From Burkholderia sp. WP9 (GTDB taxonomy: Bacteria; Pseudomonadota; Gammaproteobacteria; Burkholderiales; Burkholderiaceae): a stretch of 64,000 nucleotides of DNA. The notes under the pieces are model-generated. The model was not told the DNA's origin. It saw only the letters and a program-made list of their open reading frames with translations, and did not search any database. Where the stretch lies: positions 558,001 to 622,000 of the forward strand of contig NZ_FNTG01000001.1 of assembly GCF_900104795.1 (NCBI RefSeq). Reading direction: 5' to 3'. A program made the translations under genes and the position numbers. Below, piece by piece: positions 39,728 through 50,262 of the stretch. Position 1 is the stretch's first letter; every line of letters starts with the position of its first letter.

Positions 39728-40930
39728 ATGTTCCCAGACCGTATCTTCTCCGGCATGCGGCCCACCGGGTCGTTGCACCTCGGCCACTATCACGGCGTGC
39801 TGAAAAACTGGGTGCGGCTGCAGTCCGAGTACCCGTGTTTCTTCTGCGTGGTCGACTGGCATGCGCTGACCACGCATTACGAAACGCCCGAAGTGATCGA
39901 AAAGAACGTCTGGGATGTGCTGACCGACTGGCTGGCAGCGGGTATCGATCCGGCGCAGGCCACGCTGTTTATTCAGAGCAAGGTGCCCGAGCATGCCGAA
40001 CTGGCGCTCCTGCTCGGCATGAGCACGCCGCTCGGCTGGCTCGAACGCGTGCCGACCTACAAGGAGCAGCAGGAGAAGCTGAAGGACAAGGATCTGTCCA
40101 CTTACGGTTTTCTCGGCTATCCGGTGTTGATGGCGGCGGACATCCTGTTGTATCGCGGCTCGCTCGTGCCGGTTGGTGAAGACCAGGTGCCGCACGTCGA
40201 AATGACGCGCGAAATCGCGCGCCGCTTCAACTACCTGTACGGCCGTGAACCGGGTTTCGAGCAGAAGGCGAACGAGGCGGCGAAAAAGCTCGGCGGCAAG
40301 CGCGCCAAGCTCTATCACGAACTGCGCAATGCCTACCAGCAGGAAGGCGACGACGAAGCGCTCGAACAGGCGCGCGCCATGTTGCAGGAATCACAGAGCC
40401 TGTCGATGAGCGATCGCGAGCGTCTGTTCGGCTACCTCGAAGGTTCGCGCAAGATCATTCTGGTCGAGCCGCAAGCCATGCTGACCGAGGCGTCGCGCAT
40501 GCCGGGTCTCGACGGTCAGAAAATGTCGAAGTCGTACGGCAACACGATCGGCCTGCGTGAAGACGCGGAGACGATCACGAAGAAAGTCCGCACCATGCCG
40601 ACCGATCCGGCTCGCGTGCGCCGCACCGATCCGGGCGACCCCGACAAGTGCCCGGTGTGGCAGCTTCACCAGGTCTACACCGACGAAGCCACTCACGACT
40701 GGGTGGAGAAGGGCTGCCGGTCGGCCGGCATTGGCTGCCTCGAGTGCAAGCAGCCGGTGATCGAGGGCATTCTGCGCGAGCAGCAGCCCATGCTCGAGCG
40801 CGCGCAGAAGTACATGGACGACCCGTCGCTGTTGCGCGCGATCGTCGCCGACGGCTGCGACAAGGCTCGCAAGTTCGCCACGGAAACGATGCGCGACGTT
40901 CGCGAGGCCATGGGCCTGTCTTACAACTGA
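39728..40930 (+). CDS. trpS: Tryptophan-tRNA ligase, long form with a four-cysteine motif
   Basis: Charges tRNA-Trp. The class I motifs are MRPTGSLHLGHYHGVL (HIGH region) and KMSKSYGN. At 400 residues it is longer than the roughly 330-residue E. coli enzyme because of an inserted helical segment (about residues 180-250) ahead of KMSKS. The C-terminal part has C308-x21-C330-x6-C337-x2-C340, very close to the [4Fe-4S] motif of the Thermotoga maritima enzyme. It is co-oriented with the upstream protease gene, 6 bp apart. Confidence 0.95.
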   Translation: MFPDRIFSGMRPTGSLHLGHYHGVLKNWVRLQSEYPCFFCVVDWHALTTHYETPEVIEKNVWDVLTDWLAAGIDPAQATLFIQSKVPEHAELALLLGMSTPLGWLERVPTYKEQQEKLKDKDLSTYGFLGYPVLMAADILLYRGSLVPVGEDQVPHVEMTREIARRFNYLYGREPGFEQKANEAAKKLGGKRAKLYHELRNAYQQEGDDEALEQARAMLQESQSLSMSDRERLFGYLEGSRKIILVEPQAMLTEASRMPGLDGQKMSKSYGNTIGLREDAETITKKVRTMPTDPARVRRTDPGDPDKCPVWQLHQVYTDEATHDWVEKGCRSAGIGCLECKQPVIEGILREQQPMLERAQKYMDDPSLLRAIVADGCDKARKFATETMRDVREAMGLSYN

Positions 40931-41003
40931 AGCAACTGACGCAAGTGAAGCAGCTGACGCGAGTGATCCAACCGGTGAGCCGTGCTGAACGGCGGGCAAG
41001 TCG

Positions 41004-41603
41004 ATGAGCACGCCCGCTGCCGCCATGCACGGACTGGGCGAGCCGTCTCCCTGGGTGCGCGATTGGGCGCATCTGGTCGCGCCGGGCGGCGCGGTGCTCG
41101 ACGTCGCATCCGGCGCGGGCCGGCATGCGCGGTTCTTTGCGTCGCTGGGGCATCCGGTGACCGCCATCGACCGCGACGCGGCGGCGCTCGGCATGCTGCG
41201 TGGCGAGCCGCTCGTCACGCCAGTCGAAGCCGACCTCGAAGGCGCCGCGTGGCCGTTGCCCGCCGAGTCGAAATTCGCCGCCGTCGTGGTGACGAATTAC
41301 CTGCACCGCCCGCTCTTTGCACAGCTTTTGCGCGCGCTCGCGCCCGGCGGCGTGCTGGTTTACGAGACCTTCGCGCAAGGAAACGAAAGGGTCGGCAAAC
41401 CCTCTAATCCGGCGTTTCTACTGGCGCCCGGCGAGCTGCTCGAGCGCGTGCGCGGCCAGCTCCGGGTGGTCGCATTTCAAGATGGTTTTCTCGCGCAGCC
41501 GCGCCCGGCCTACGTCCAGCGGATCTGCGCAATTCTGGAGGCGGAGCGCTCAGTCGACCCCGCGCAGGCGGCAGCTCCGCCTTGTTACGAGTTGGCTGGC
41601 TAA
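41004..41603 (+). CDS. Class I SAM-dependent methyltransferase
   Basis: A 199-residue cytoplasmic protein with the SAM-binding motif I VLDVASGAGRHARFFA near residue 33, the acidic motif II residue in VTAIDRD, and motif IV VVVTNYLHRPLF. The substrate cannot be told. It sits between trpS and dapA, all on the same strand. Confidence 0.85.
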   Translation: MSTPAAAMHGLGEPSPWVRDWAHLVAPGGAVLDVASGAGRHARFFASLGHPVTAIDRDAAALGMLRGEPLVTPVEADLEGAAWPLPAESKFAAVVVTNYLHRPLFAQLLRALAPGGVLVYETFAQGNERVGKPSNPAFLLAPGELLERVRGQLRVVAFQDGFLAQPRPAYVQRICAILEAERSVDPAQAAAPPCYELAG

Positions 41604-41646
41604 TCCGCTACAATCGCGGTTTACCTGATCAAATTCATGGCGTTTC

Positions 41647-42573
<927 letters not shown>

Positions 42574-42705
42574 GCGGACAGCGTCCGCGGCACCACCAGC
42601 GCCAACGAAAGCCTGCCACCGGCACTCCCTTAACCGACGTCGATCCAGCCCACGTTCCCGGCACACAGAACCAAGGCACCGCGTTCCAGCATCACGAAGG
42701 ACCTC

Positions 42706-43845
42706 ATGAAACGTTCCGCACTTTCCCTCCACGCAACCCGCATGGCGGCGCTGGCGCTTGCCCTCACGACGCTCGCCGGCTGTGACACGCTGAACGACTG
42801 GTTTGCTTCCGACCGCGTCAACTACAAGGGCGCGGGCAGCGCGCCGGCGCTCGCCGTTCCCGGCGATCTGAGCACCACGCCGACCGATCAGCGCTATGTC
42901 GCACCGCCGGCCAATCTGGCGCTGGGCGGCGCGCAGCAGCGCGCGGTCACGGCCGCCGGCAATTCGACCGAAGGTCAGCCGAACGCGCAGGATCCGTTCG
43001 GCATGCATATCGAACGTGACGGCGATCGCCGCTGGCTGGTGGTCGACGGCCGCACGCCGGAACAACTCTGGTCGCAGTTGCAGGAGTTCTGGCAGGAGAA
43101 CGGCTTTGCGCTGAAGACCGACGCGCCGGCTACCGGCATCATGACGACCGACTGGGCTGAAAACCGCGCCAACATTCCGGACGACTGGTTCCGCCGCACG
43201 GTCGGCAAGGTCATCGATTTCGCGTATTCGTCGGGCACGCGTGACAGCTTCCGCACGCTCGTGTCGCGCGCGCCGGGCGAAACAACGGACATTTCCATCA
43301 CGCACAGCGCGATGGAAGAAGTGATGACAGGGCAGGACAAGACGTCCTCGCGTTGGGAAGAGCGTCCTCGCGATCCGGCCCTGGAAGCGCTGTTCCTGAC
43401 CAAGCTGATGCAGAAGTTCGGTCTGACCGAAGCGCAGTCGAAGCAGTTGCTGACCGACGCGCGTCCGGCGGTGGCGCCGACCACGCTCGACCAGAGCGCG
43501 GGCGCGTCCACGCTCGATCTGCAGGAGTCGTTCGACCGCGCATGGCTGCGCGTGGGCCTCGCGCTCGACCGCACCAACTTCACCGTCGACAACCGCGATC
43601 GTGCGAAGGGCATCTACTACGTGCGCTACGCGGATTCGATGCAGGAGCTGAAGAAAGAAGGGCTGTTCGGCAAGCTGTTCTACAGCGGCAATACGGCGAA
43701 GAAGCCGGGTCAGGAATTCCTCGTCAACGTTCGCTCGAAGGGCGATGCAGTGACGCAGGTGGCCGTGCTGAACGCGAACGGACAGGTGGACAATTCGTCC
43801 GACGCGCAGCGCATCGTGACGCTGCTGCACGCGCAACTGAACTAA
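42706..43845 (+). CDS. bamC: Outer-membrane assembly lipoprotein BamC
   Basis: Lipoprotein of the BAM complex that folds outer-membrane beta-barrels. The 379-residue protein has a signal ending in the lipobox LAGC, then an extended N-terminal region, followed by two helix-grip domains (WLVVDGRTPEQLWSQLQEFW and AWLRVGLALDRTNFTVDNRD). Its location after dapA matches E. coli, where the gene was named nlpB. The metallohydrolase gene starts 7 bp after its stop. Confidence 0.92.
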   Translation: MKRSALSLHATRMAALALALTTLAGCDTLNDWFASDRVNYKGAGSAPALAVPGDLSTTPTDQRYVAPPANLALGGAQQRAVTAAGNSTEGQPNAQDPFGMHIERDGDRRWLVVDGRTPEQLWSQLQEFWQENGFALKTDAPATGIMTTDWAENRANIPDDWFRRTVGKVIDFAYSSGTRDSFRTLVSRAPGETTDISITHSAMEEVMTGQDKTSSRWEERPRDPALEALFLTKLMQKFGLTEAQSKQLLTDARPAVAPTTLDQSAGASTLDLQESFDRAWLRVGLALDRTNFTVDNRDRAKGIYYVRYADSMQELKKEGLFGKLFYSGNTAKKPGQEFLVNVRSKGDAVTQVAVLNANGQVDNSSDAQRIVTLLHAQLN

Positions 43846-43852
43846 GCGGACC

Positions 43853-44626
43853 GTGAGGTTCGCGAGTCTCGGCAGCGGCAGTGAAGGCAACGCCATGCTG
43901 GTGGAAGCGCAAAGCGGCGCGACCACCACGCGTGTGCTGCTCGACTGCGGTTTTTCGGCCAAAGAAGTCGAGCGGCGGCTGACGCGGCTTGGCGCGAGCG
44001 TCGAAGGTCTCGACGCGATTCTGATCACGCATGAGCATGGCGATCACATTGGCAGTGCGCTAACGCTGGCGCGCAAGTGGTCGATTCCCTTGTACATGAG
44101 CTGGGGCACCGCTCGCGCGGTAGGCGCCGACGAAGCCGACGTGGACCTGCAGGTGCTCTGGGGCGACGAAGCGGTGGCGATCGGCGACCTCAGCATTCTC
44201 CCCTACACCGTCCCGCACGACGCCCGCGAGCCGTTGCAATACGTGCTCTCGAACGGCGCGAGCCGGCTTGGCGTGCTGACGGACGTCGGCACGTCCACGC
44301 CTCATATCAGCTCGGTGCTGAGCGGATGCGACGCGTTGGTGCTCGAATGCAATCACGATGTGCGGATGCTGGCGGGCAGCCGCTATCCGCAATCGTTGAA
44401 AGCGCGCATCGGCGGCAATCATGGGCATCTGAACAACGACGCGGCGGCTGAAATTCTGGCTTCGCTCGATCGTTCGAGATTGCGCCACCTGGTCGCCGCG
44501 CATCTGAGTCAGCAGAACAATTCGCCTGAACTGGCGCAGGCCGCTATGGCCGGCGTGCTGGGCGCGGCGCCTACAGAAGTGGTGGTGGCTTCGCAGGACG
44601 ACGGGTTTGCGTGGCTGAGCGTCTGA
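43853..44626 (+). CDS. Metallo-beta-lactamase-fold hydrolase
   Basis: A 257-residue cytoplasmic protein with the zinc-binding motif ITHEHGDHIG near residue 60 and later histidines in HDAREPL, ECNHDVRML and HGHLNND. It resembles the YycJ/WalJ group of two-metal nucleases or phosphoesterases; the substrate is unknown. The GTG start begins MRFASLGSGSEGN, the conserved opening of the group. Close spacing to bamC suggests co-transcription. Confidence 0.88.
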   Translation: MRFASLGSGSEGNAMLVEAQSGATTTRVLLDCGFSAKEVERRLTRLGASVEGLDAILITHEHGDHIGSALTLARKWSIPLYMSWGTARAVGADEADVDLQVLWGDEAVAIGDLSILPYTVPHDAREPLQYVLSNGASRLGVLTDVGTSTPHISSVLSGCDALVLECNHDVRMLAGSRYPQSLKARIGGNHGHLNNDAAAEILASLDRSRLRHLVAAHLSQQNNSPELAQAAMAGVLGAAPTEVVVASQDDGFAWLSV

Positions 44627-44680
44627 TCCGCGCCTGATTCCTGACGCTTGCCCCGCGCGGCGGGTGCCGCGATTCCATGA

Positions 44681-44716
44681 AAAAAGCCCATAACGATTAC
44701 TCGTTATGGGCTTTTT
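44681..44716 (+). terminator. Rho-independent terminator between convergent genes
   Basis: A perfect 16-bp stem: AAAAAGCCCATAACGA (44681-44696) pairs with TCGTTATGGGCTTTTT (44701-44716), loop TTAC. Being symmetric, it should end both the hydrolase and the Bax inhibitor-like transcripts. Confidence 0.95.
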
Positions 44717-44771
44717 CTTCAAGGCGGAGCGTCTCGAACGCCGCGCCCTGAATCAGGCTGGTTTGCCAACC

Positions 44772-45470
44772 TTAGTTGCGGTTACCGCCGAAAATTCCGA
44801 GCAGCGCGAGCAGGTTGACGAACACGTTGTACAGGTCAAGGTAGATCGCGAGGGTGGCGGTGATGTAATTCGTTTCACCGCCGTTCACGACGCGCTGAAC
44901 GTCGAACAGCATGTAGGCCGAGAAGATCACGATGGCGAGAACCGACACCGTGAGCATCAGCGCCGGCAGATGCAGGAACACGTTCGCGACCGATGCGAGC
45001 AGCAGCACGATCACGCCCATGAACAGCCACTTGCCGAGACCCGAAAAGTCGCGCTTGCTAACCGTGGCGATGGTCGCCATCGACGCGAAGATCACACCAG
45101 TGCCACCGAAGGCGAGCATGATCAACGACGGGCCGTTCGAAAAACCGAGCACGAAGCTCAGGATGCGCGACAGCATCAGGCCCATGAAGAACGTGAAGCC
45201 GAGTAGCACGAACACGCCGGCCGCGCTGTCTTTGGTTTTCTGGATGGCGAACATAAAGCCGAAGGCGATCGCGAAGAACGCCAGCATGCTCATGGCGGGA
45301 CTCGTGGCGGCGAACAGCGAGAAACCCGTGGCGAGGCCCACCCACGCGCCGAGCACTGTCGGAATCATGGACAGCGCGAGCAGCCAGTAGGTGTTCCGTA
45401 GCACGCGGTTACGCGTTTCGACCGTGCTGACCGCGCCATTGCGGCCAAAGCTATACGGATGATCGTTCAT
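44772..45470 (-). CDS. Bax inhibitor-1/YccA family membrane protein
   Basis: A 232-residue protein with seven predicted transmembrane helices (for example YWLLALSMIPTVLGAWVGLA and the C-terminal ATLAIYLDLYNVFVNLLALL). The DVQRVVNGG loop is a family mark. In E. coli the relative YccA is a substrate and modulator of FtsH with HflKC; hflK and hflC lie elsewhere in this window. It is divergent from ndk with 299 bp between, which hold a nested stem structure. Confidence 0.92.
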   Translation of the reverse strand: MNDHPYSFGRNGAVSTVETRNRVLRNTYWLLALSMIPTVLGAWVGLATGFSLFAATSPAMSMLAFFAIAFGFMFAIQKTKDSAAGVFVLLGFTFFMGLMLSRILSFVLGFSNGPSLIMLAFGGTGVIFASMATIATVSKRDFSGLGKWLFMGVIVLLLASVANVFLHLPALMLTVSVLAIVIFSAYMLFDVQRVVNGGETNYITATLAIYLDLYNVFVNLLALLGIFGGNRN

Positions 45471-45587
45471 GGTCTCTCCTTACCTCAGAAGCAAGTTGCG
45501 TATGGTTGTGAAGCGGGTTGTAGCGAGCCGGGCCGTGGCATCCCTGTCACCGGCGCGGCGCTCTCATCCCTAAGATTGGCGCGCGGG

Positions 45588-45670
45588 CAGGGAGTTTCAA
45601 TGCCCTGAAAATACTGACTTGGCACCCACACGGCCAACGCTACCAGTATTCGGAAACTCCTGCTTGGAGT
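45588..45670. other. Unexplained nested stem structure upstream of ndk
   Basis: Three perfect nested stems: GGAGTTTC (45591-45598) with GAAACTCC (45653-45660), AATACTG (45610-45616) with CAGTATT (45644-45650), and TTGGC (45619-45623) with GCCAA (45633-45637). Competing short hairpins can also form: CAGGG/CCCTG, TTTCA/TGAAA on the left and ACTCC/GGAGT on the right. It fits no RNA family I recognise. It could be a structured leader, a small RNA on either strand, or a miniature inverted-repeat element. Confidence 0.6.
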
Positions 45671-45717
45671 CTTTCAGTGTTGTAAGGGTTCAATCGCAAT
45701 CATACACGGGAACATGC

Positions 45718-45723
45718 TACAAT
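45718..45723 (+). promoter_or_regulatory. Predicted -10 box (TACAAT) of ndk
   Basis: TACAAT lies 46 bp before the ndk ATG. No strong -35 box accompanies it. If real, it places the nested stem element upstream of the ndk transcript rather than inside it. Confidence 0.4.
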
Positions 45724-45769
45724 AGCGGATTCATTTGAATCTGTAACCTCTTAATTTTTTGGAGTTTTT

Positions 45770-46195
45770 ATGGCGATCGAACGCACCCTGTCCATTATCA
45801 AGCCGGACGCAGTGGCCAAGAACGTGATCGGCCAGATCTATACCCGTTTCGAGAACGCTGGTCTGAAGATCGTGGCTTCGCGCATGGTTCACCTGTCGCG
45901 CGCCGACGCAGAGAAGTTCTACGCCGTGCACGCCGCACGTCCGTTCTTCAAGGATCTGGTCGATTTCATGATCTCGGGCCCGGTCGTCGTGCAAGCGCTG
46001 GAAGGCGAAAACGCCATTCTTAAGCACCGTGACCTGATGGGTGCAACGGACCCGAAGAAGGCGGAAAAGGGCACGATCCGCGCCGACTTCGCAGACAGCA
46101 TCGACGCGAACGCAGTGCACGGTTCCGACGCGCCTGAAACGGCAGCAGTCGAAATCGCGTTCTTCTTCCCGCAAGTGAACGTCTACTCGCGTTAA
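45770..46195 (+). CDS. ndk: Nucleoside diphosphate kinase
   Basis: Balances nucleoside triphosphate pools by moving the gamma phosphate through a phospho-histidine. The 141-residue protein has [18 protein letters not shown] at the N-terminus and the active-site His in [12 protein letters not shown] near residue 117. A TTGGAG ribosome-binding site precedes the ATG. It begins the run ndk-rlmN-rodZ-ispG-hisS-yfgM-bamB-der. Confidence 0.98.
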   Translation: MAIERTLSIIKPDAVAKNVIGQIYTRFENAGLKIVASRMVHLSRADAEKFYAVHAARPFFKDLVDFMISGPVVVQALEGENAILKHRDLMGATDPKKAEKGTIRADFADSIDANAVHGSDAPETAAVEIAFFFPQVNVYSR

Positions 46196-46356
46196 GCAGG
46201 ACTTGCCCTGCGCGGTTCGTGCAGCCGATCTGTTTTATCGCACGAATCGCCCGGCAAAGTAGTAAGGTAAAAGCAGCAGGAATGGGCGCGAACGGCATTG
46301 CGTTCATGCAGCTTGTTGCATGAACGTAGTCTCGCACTGAAATGGCAGGATTCGAT

Positions 46357-47508
46357 ATGACGAGCAGTCCCACCGTCAACCTTCTCGACCTCGACGCCCA
46401 AGGGCTTGTCGCCTACTGCGACAGCCTGGGCGAGAAGCCGTTTCGCGCCAAGCAATTGCAGCGCTGGATTCACCAATACAACGCTGCCGACTTCGACGGC
46501 ATGACCGATCTGGCGAAGTCCTTGCGCGAAAAGCTCAAAGGGCGCGCCACGATCTCGATGCCCGGTATCGTCAGCGACCATATTTCGACCGACGGCACAC
46601 GCAAGTGGCTGATCGACGTCGGCAACAGCAACGCGGTTGAAACTGTCTACATTCCCGAAGAAACGCGTGGCACGCTGTGCGTGTCGTCGCAGGCCGGGTG
46701 TGCAGTCAATTGCCGTTTCTGTTCGACCGGCAAACAGGGTTTTTCCCGCAATCTCACCACCGGCGAAATCATCGGCCAGTTGCGCATGGCCGAGTTCGCG
46801 CTGCGCGCGTCGCGCGGTGTGGATGGCGGTCGCGCCACGGGCGGTGACGGCAAGGGCGAGCGCGTCGTCACGAATGTCGTGATGATGGGCATGGGCGAGC
46901 CGCTGCTCAACTACGACGCGGTCGTGCCGGCCATGCGCCTGATGCTCGACGACAACGCCTACGGCCTGTCGCGCCGCCGCGTCACGCTGTCCACCTCGGG
47001 TGTCGTGCCCATGATGGACCGGCTCGGCGCCGATCTGCCGGTGGCGCTCGCGGTCTCCCTGCATGCGCCTAGCGATCCGCTGCGCGACATGCTCGTGCCG
47101 CTGAACAAGAAATATCCGCTGCGCGAACTGATGGCAGCTTGCCAGCGCTATCTGAAAGTCGCGCCGCGCGACTTCATTACGTTTGAATATTGCATGCTCG
47201 ACGGCGTGAACGACAGCGAGGCGCAAGCGCGCGAGTTGCTCGCCATTACGCGCGACGTGCCGTGCAAGTTCAACCTGATTCCGTTTAATCCGTTCCCCGA
47301 ATCGGGCCTCATCCGCTCGAAGCCAGAACAGATCAAGCGGTTTGCACAAGTGTTGATGGACGCAGGCGTCGTCACCACGGTGCGCAAAACACGCGGCGAT
47401 GATATCGACGCTGCCTGCGGTCAGTTGGCCGGTGCGGTAAAAGACCGCACTCGCCTTGCTGAACGCACCGGGAAGGCAGCGAAGATTATCGAGGTTCGCG
47501 CCGTGTAA
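46357..47508 (+). CDS. rlmN: 23S rRNA/tRNA (adenine-C2)-methyltransferase RlmN
   Basis: Radical-SAM enzyme that methylates C2 of A2503 in 23S rRNA and A37 in some tRNAs. The 383-residue protein has the cluster motif C115-x3-C119-x2-C122 ([15 protein letters not shown]), the GEP-like [11 protein letters not shown], and late CAACG-type catalytic features including the Cys in DAACGQLAG. The ATG of [13 protein letters not shown] was chosen because AGGA stands six bases before it; another in-frame ATG lies five codons upstream. Confidence 0.95.
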   Translation: MTSSPTVNLLDLDAQGLVAYCDSLGEKPFRAKQLQRWIHQYNAADFDGMTDLAKSLREKLKGRATISMPGIVSDHISTDGTRKWLIDVGNSNAVETVYIPEETRGTLCVSSQAGCAVNCRFCSTGKQGFSRNLTTGEIIGQLRMAEFALRASRGVDGGRATGGDGKGERVVTNVVMMGMGEPLLNYDAVVPAMRLMLDDNAYGLSRRRVTLSTSGVVPMMDRLGADLPVALAVSLHAPSDPLRDMLVPLNKKYPLRELMAACQRYLKVAPRDFITFEYCMLDGVNDSEAQARELLAITRDVPCKFNLIPFNPFPESGLIRSKPEQIKRFAQVLMDAGVVTTVRKTRGDDIDAACGQLAGAVKDRTRLAERTGKAAKIIEVRAV

Positions 47509-47725
47509 TCGCGCGGGGACCGCAGCGCGCAGATGGTCGGGGAATGCTCCCCGAAAGCGCGAAAACCTGCGGTGCCGGCGTCGATTGAAAAGAAAGTTTG
47601 CAGAAGCGATCGGAAGCGGCACACAAGGCCGCACATTTTGTTATAAACGGTCTGCGATTCGGACGTGAGGCTTGAGCCTGTCGGGGTTGCACAAGTGAAA
47701 AAGAATCGACGCGAAAGGATTTGGG

Positions 47726-48838
47726 ATGAGTGAGCCGCAGCACCCGCAGCCGCAGGACACAGACACGAACGAAGGCCATCCGTCGCCGGTCGCACGGGCG
47801 GTGGTGCAGCCCGCCGTGCAGCCGGGCATGGATTCGTTGGCGGCGGTGGGCGCGCGCTTGACCCAACTGCGTGAATCGAAAGGCTGGACGGTCGACGACG
47901 TGTCGGCGCGTCTGAAAGTGTCAGTCATCAAGTTGCGCGCGCTCGAATCGGGCGACATCAGCCACTTGCCGGACACGACCTTCGCGCTGGGTGTGATGCG
48001 TAGCTACGCGAAGATGCTCGGCGCCGATCCCGCGCCGTTCACGGCGGTGCTGCGCCGCGAGAAGGGTGTGGCCGCGCCGGATCTGTCGATGCCGGCTTCG
48101 TCGGGAAAAGATTTGCCGCGCGGGCGGGTGTCGCTGTCGCTGGGCGGTAGCGGACAAAAAAGCCGCTCCTGGTTGTGGGGCGTGGCGGCGGTGATCGTCG
48201 CGGTGATCGCGCTCGGCATGTGGCACACCAACGGTGGCGATTCGTCTGCATGGCTTGCGCGTTTGAAAGCGAGCGCGAACGGTGCCGCTGGTGGTGTGAC
48301 GGGCGCATCGGGTACGGTGGCGCAAGGTCAATCGGCGGGTTCCGAAGCAACGGCGGCTGAGTCTGCGTCAGCGCCGGAGGCACAGGTGGCAGCAGAGAAC
48401 GCAGCGTCGGCTACGCCGATGCCCGCGCCGCTTGCCACCGGCACGACGCCGTCGTCAGCGCCGGCGGTCACGGCAACAATGGCTGCGCCCAAGGCAGGCT
48501 CACAGGCCCAGGTGGCCGCAGCACCGGGCGCGAGTGCGCCGGCGGCGGTGGTTGCGGGCGCGTCGGCGGCAATGGTGGCGCCGGCTGCCGGTGACTCAGT
48601 CGTCGCATTGCGTGTGACACAAGACAGCTGGTTCAGTGTGCGTAGCAAAGATGGCAAGGAGGTGTTCTCCGGCCTCGTGCACGCGGGCGATACGAAGGAA
48701 GTGACGGGCGCGGCACCATTCAAGATCACGGTTGGCAACAAGGCCGGTCTTGAATCGCTGACGCTCGATGGCCAGCCGGTCGATCCGTCGAAATATTCGG
48801 CTGCCAAAGGTAACGTGGCGCGTTTCGCACTGCCTTGA
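47726..48838 (+). CDS. rodZ: Cytoskeletal protein RodZ
   Basis: Bitopic membrane protein linking MreB to the wall machinery for rod shape. The 370-residue protein has a cytoplasmic HTH_25-type domain (about residues 35-110, LTQLRESKGWTVDDVSARLK), one transmembrane helix (LWGVAAVIVAVIALGMW), an Ala/Ser/Thr-rich periplasmic linker, and the C-terminal DUF4115 domain (LRVTQDSWFSVRSKDGKEVF). Position between rlmN and ispG matches E. coli rodZ. The pilW/pilF gene often found just upstream is absent. Confidence 0.9.
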   Translation: MSEPQHPQPQDTDTNEGHPSPVARAVVQPAVQPGMDSLAAVGARLTQLRESKGWTVDDVSARLKVSVIKLRALESGDISHLPDTTFALGVMRSYAKMLGADPAPFTAVLRREKGVAAPDLSMPASSGKDLPRGRVSLSLGGSGQKSRSWLWGVAAVIVAVIALGMWHTNGGDSSAWLARLKASANGAAGGVTGASGTVAQGQSAGSEATAAESASAPEAQVAAENAASATPMPAPLATGTTPSSAPAVTATMAAPKAGSQAQVAAAPGASAPAAVVAGASAAMVAPAAGDSVVALRVTQDSWFSVRSKDGKEVFSGLVHAGDTKEVTGAAPFKITVGNKAGLESLTLDGQPVDPSKYSAAKGNVARFALP

Positions 48839-48850
48839 CAAATACGGTAT

Positions 48851-48882
48851 GCGCCGCGGCCAACCGGTCCGCGGCGCTTTTT
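48851..48882 (+). terminator. Terminator between rodZ and ispG
   Basis: Perfect 9-bp stem GCGCCGCGG (48851-48859) with CCGCGGCGC (48869-48877), followed by TTTTT. It suggests that ispG is at least partly transcribed from its own promoter. Confidence 0.85.
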
Positions 48883-48924
48883 CAATTCAGGCGCCACGTC
48901 TTTTGTGTGGCGCATGCGGCGTAA

Positions 48925-50241
48925 ATGGGTTTTTCGATGCATTCCGAAGCTCAATCCCAATCTGGTAGCAAGATTATTTCCGACGAGCCGGTGTTCGGCG
49001 GCCAGGCTGCGCGGCGCAAGTCGCATGCGGTCGACGTCCGTTGGGGCGGCCAGCTCGTCACCATCGGTGGCGACGCGCCCGTGCGCGTCCAGTCGATGAC
49101 CAACACGGATACCGCGGACGCCATCGGCACCGCGATCCAGATCAAGGAGCTCGCGCAAGCCGGCTCGGAACTGGTGCGTATCACGGTGAATACGCCGGAA
49201 GCGGCCGCGGCCGTGCCGGCCGTGCGCGAGCAGCTCGACCGGATGGGCGTGTCGGTGCCGCTCGTCGGCGACTTCCACTACAACGGCCATTTGCTGTTGC
49301 GCGATTACCCTGCGTGCGCGGAGGCGCTGTCCAAGTACCGGATCAATCCGGGCAACGTGGGCCACGGCGCGAAGCGCGACACGCAGTTCGCGCAAATGAT
49401 CGAAGCCGCGGTGAAGTACGACAAGCCGGTCCGTATCGGTGTCAACTGGGGCAGTCTCGACCAGGATCTGCTCGCGAAGATGATGGACGCGAACGCGGCG
49501 CGTTCCACGCCGTGGGAAGCGCAAAGCGTGATGTACGAAGCGCTGATCCAGTCGGCAATCGGCTCGGCGGAGCGGGCGGTCGAACTCGGCCTGTCGCGCA
49601 ACCAGATCATTCTGTCGTGCAAGGTCAGCGGCGTGCAGGATCTGATCGCCGTGTACCGTGAACTGGCGCGCCGTTGCGATTTCGCGCTGCATCTCGGCTT
49701 GACCGAGGCGGGCATGGGCTCGAAAGGCATCGTGGCATCGACCGCGGCGTTGTCCGTGCTGTTGCAGCAGGGGATCGGCGACACGATCCGTATTTCGCTT
49801 ACGCCGGAACCGGGCGGATCGCGCACCGGCGAGGTGATCGTCGGCCAGGAAATTCTGCAGACCATGGGTCTGCGCTCGTTCACGCCGATGGTGATCGCGT
49901 GCCCGGGTTGCGGTCGTACCACCAGCACGCTGTTCCAGGAACTGGCGTCGCAAATCCAGACCTACTTGCGCACGCAGATGCCGGTGTGGCGCGATCAATA
50001 TCCTGGCGTCGAGAAGATGCACGTCGCGGTGATGGGCTGCATCGTCAACGGTCCGGGTGAGTCGAAGCAGGCCAACATCGGTATCAGCCTGCCGGGTTCG
50101 GGCGAAAATCCCGCCGCGCCGGTGTTCATCGACGGCGAAAAAGTGAAGACGCTGCGCGGCGATAACATCGCGCAAGAATTCCAGCAAATCGTGAGTGACT
50201 ACGTTGAGCGCAGCTATGGCCGCGCCACGGTAGCCAACTAA
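48925..50241 (+). CDS. ispG: 4-hydroxy-3-methylbut-2-enyl-diphosphate synthase IspG
   Basis: [4Fe-4S] enzyme of the non-mevalonate isoprenoid pathway, up to 438 residues. The N-terminal TIM barrel has [11 protein letters not shown] and [19 protein letters not shown]. The C-terminal cluster domain has [11 protein letters not shown] and [12 protein letters not shown] with the Cys ligands. Two in-frame ATGs, four codons apart, could start it; neither has a clear ribosome-binding site. hisS follows 21 bp downstream. Confidence 0.96.
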   Translation: MGFSMHSEAQSQSGSKIISDEPVFGGQAARRKSHAVDVRWGGQLVTIGGDAPVRVQSMTNTDTADAIGTAIQIKELAQAGSELVRITVNTPEAAAAVPAVREQLDRMGVSVPLVGDFHYNGHLLLRDYPACAEALSKYRINPGNVGHGAKRDTQFAQMIEAAVKYDKPVRIGVNWGSLDQDLLAKMMDANAARSTPWEAQSVMYEALIQSAIGSAERAVELGLSRNQIILSCKVSGVQDLIAVYRELARRCDFALHLGLTEAGMGSKGIVASTAALSVLLQQGIGDTIRISLTPEPGGSRTGEVIVGQEILQTMGLRSFTPMVIACPGCGRTTSTLFQELASQIQTYLRTQMPVWRDQYPGVEKMHVAVMGCIVNGPGESKQANIGISLPGSGENPAAPVFIDGEKVKTLRGDNIAQEFQQIVSDYVERSYGRATVAN

Positions 50242-50262
50242 ATATCGGCTCTCGACATACAG

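Noticed and set aside
45661..45715. A tRNA-like GGTTCAATC before ndk
   Set aside because: The flanking bases do not form a T-arm stem and there is no D-arm or acceptor stem.
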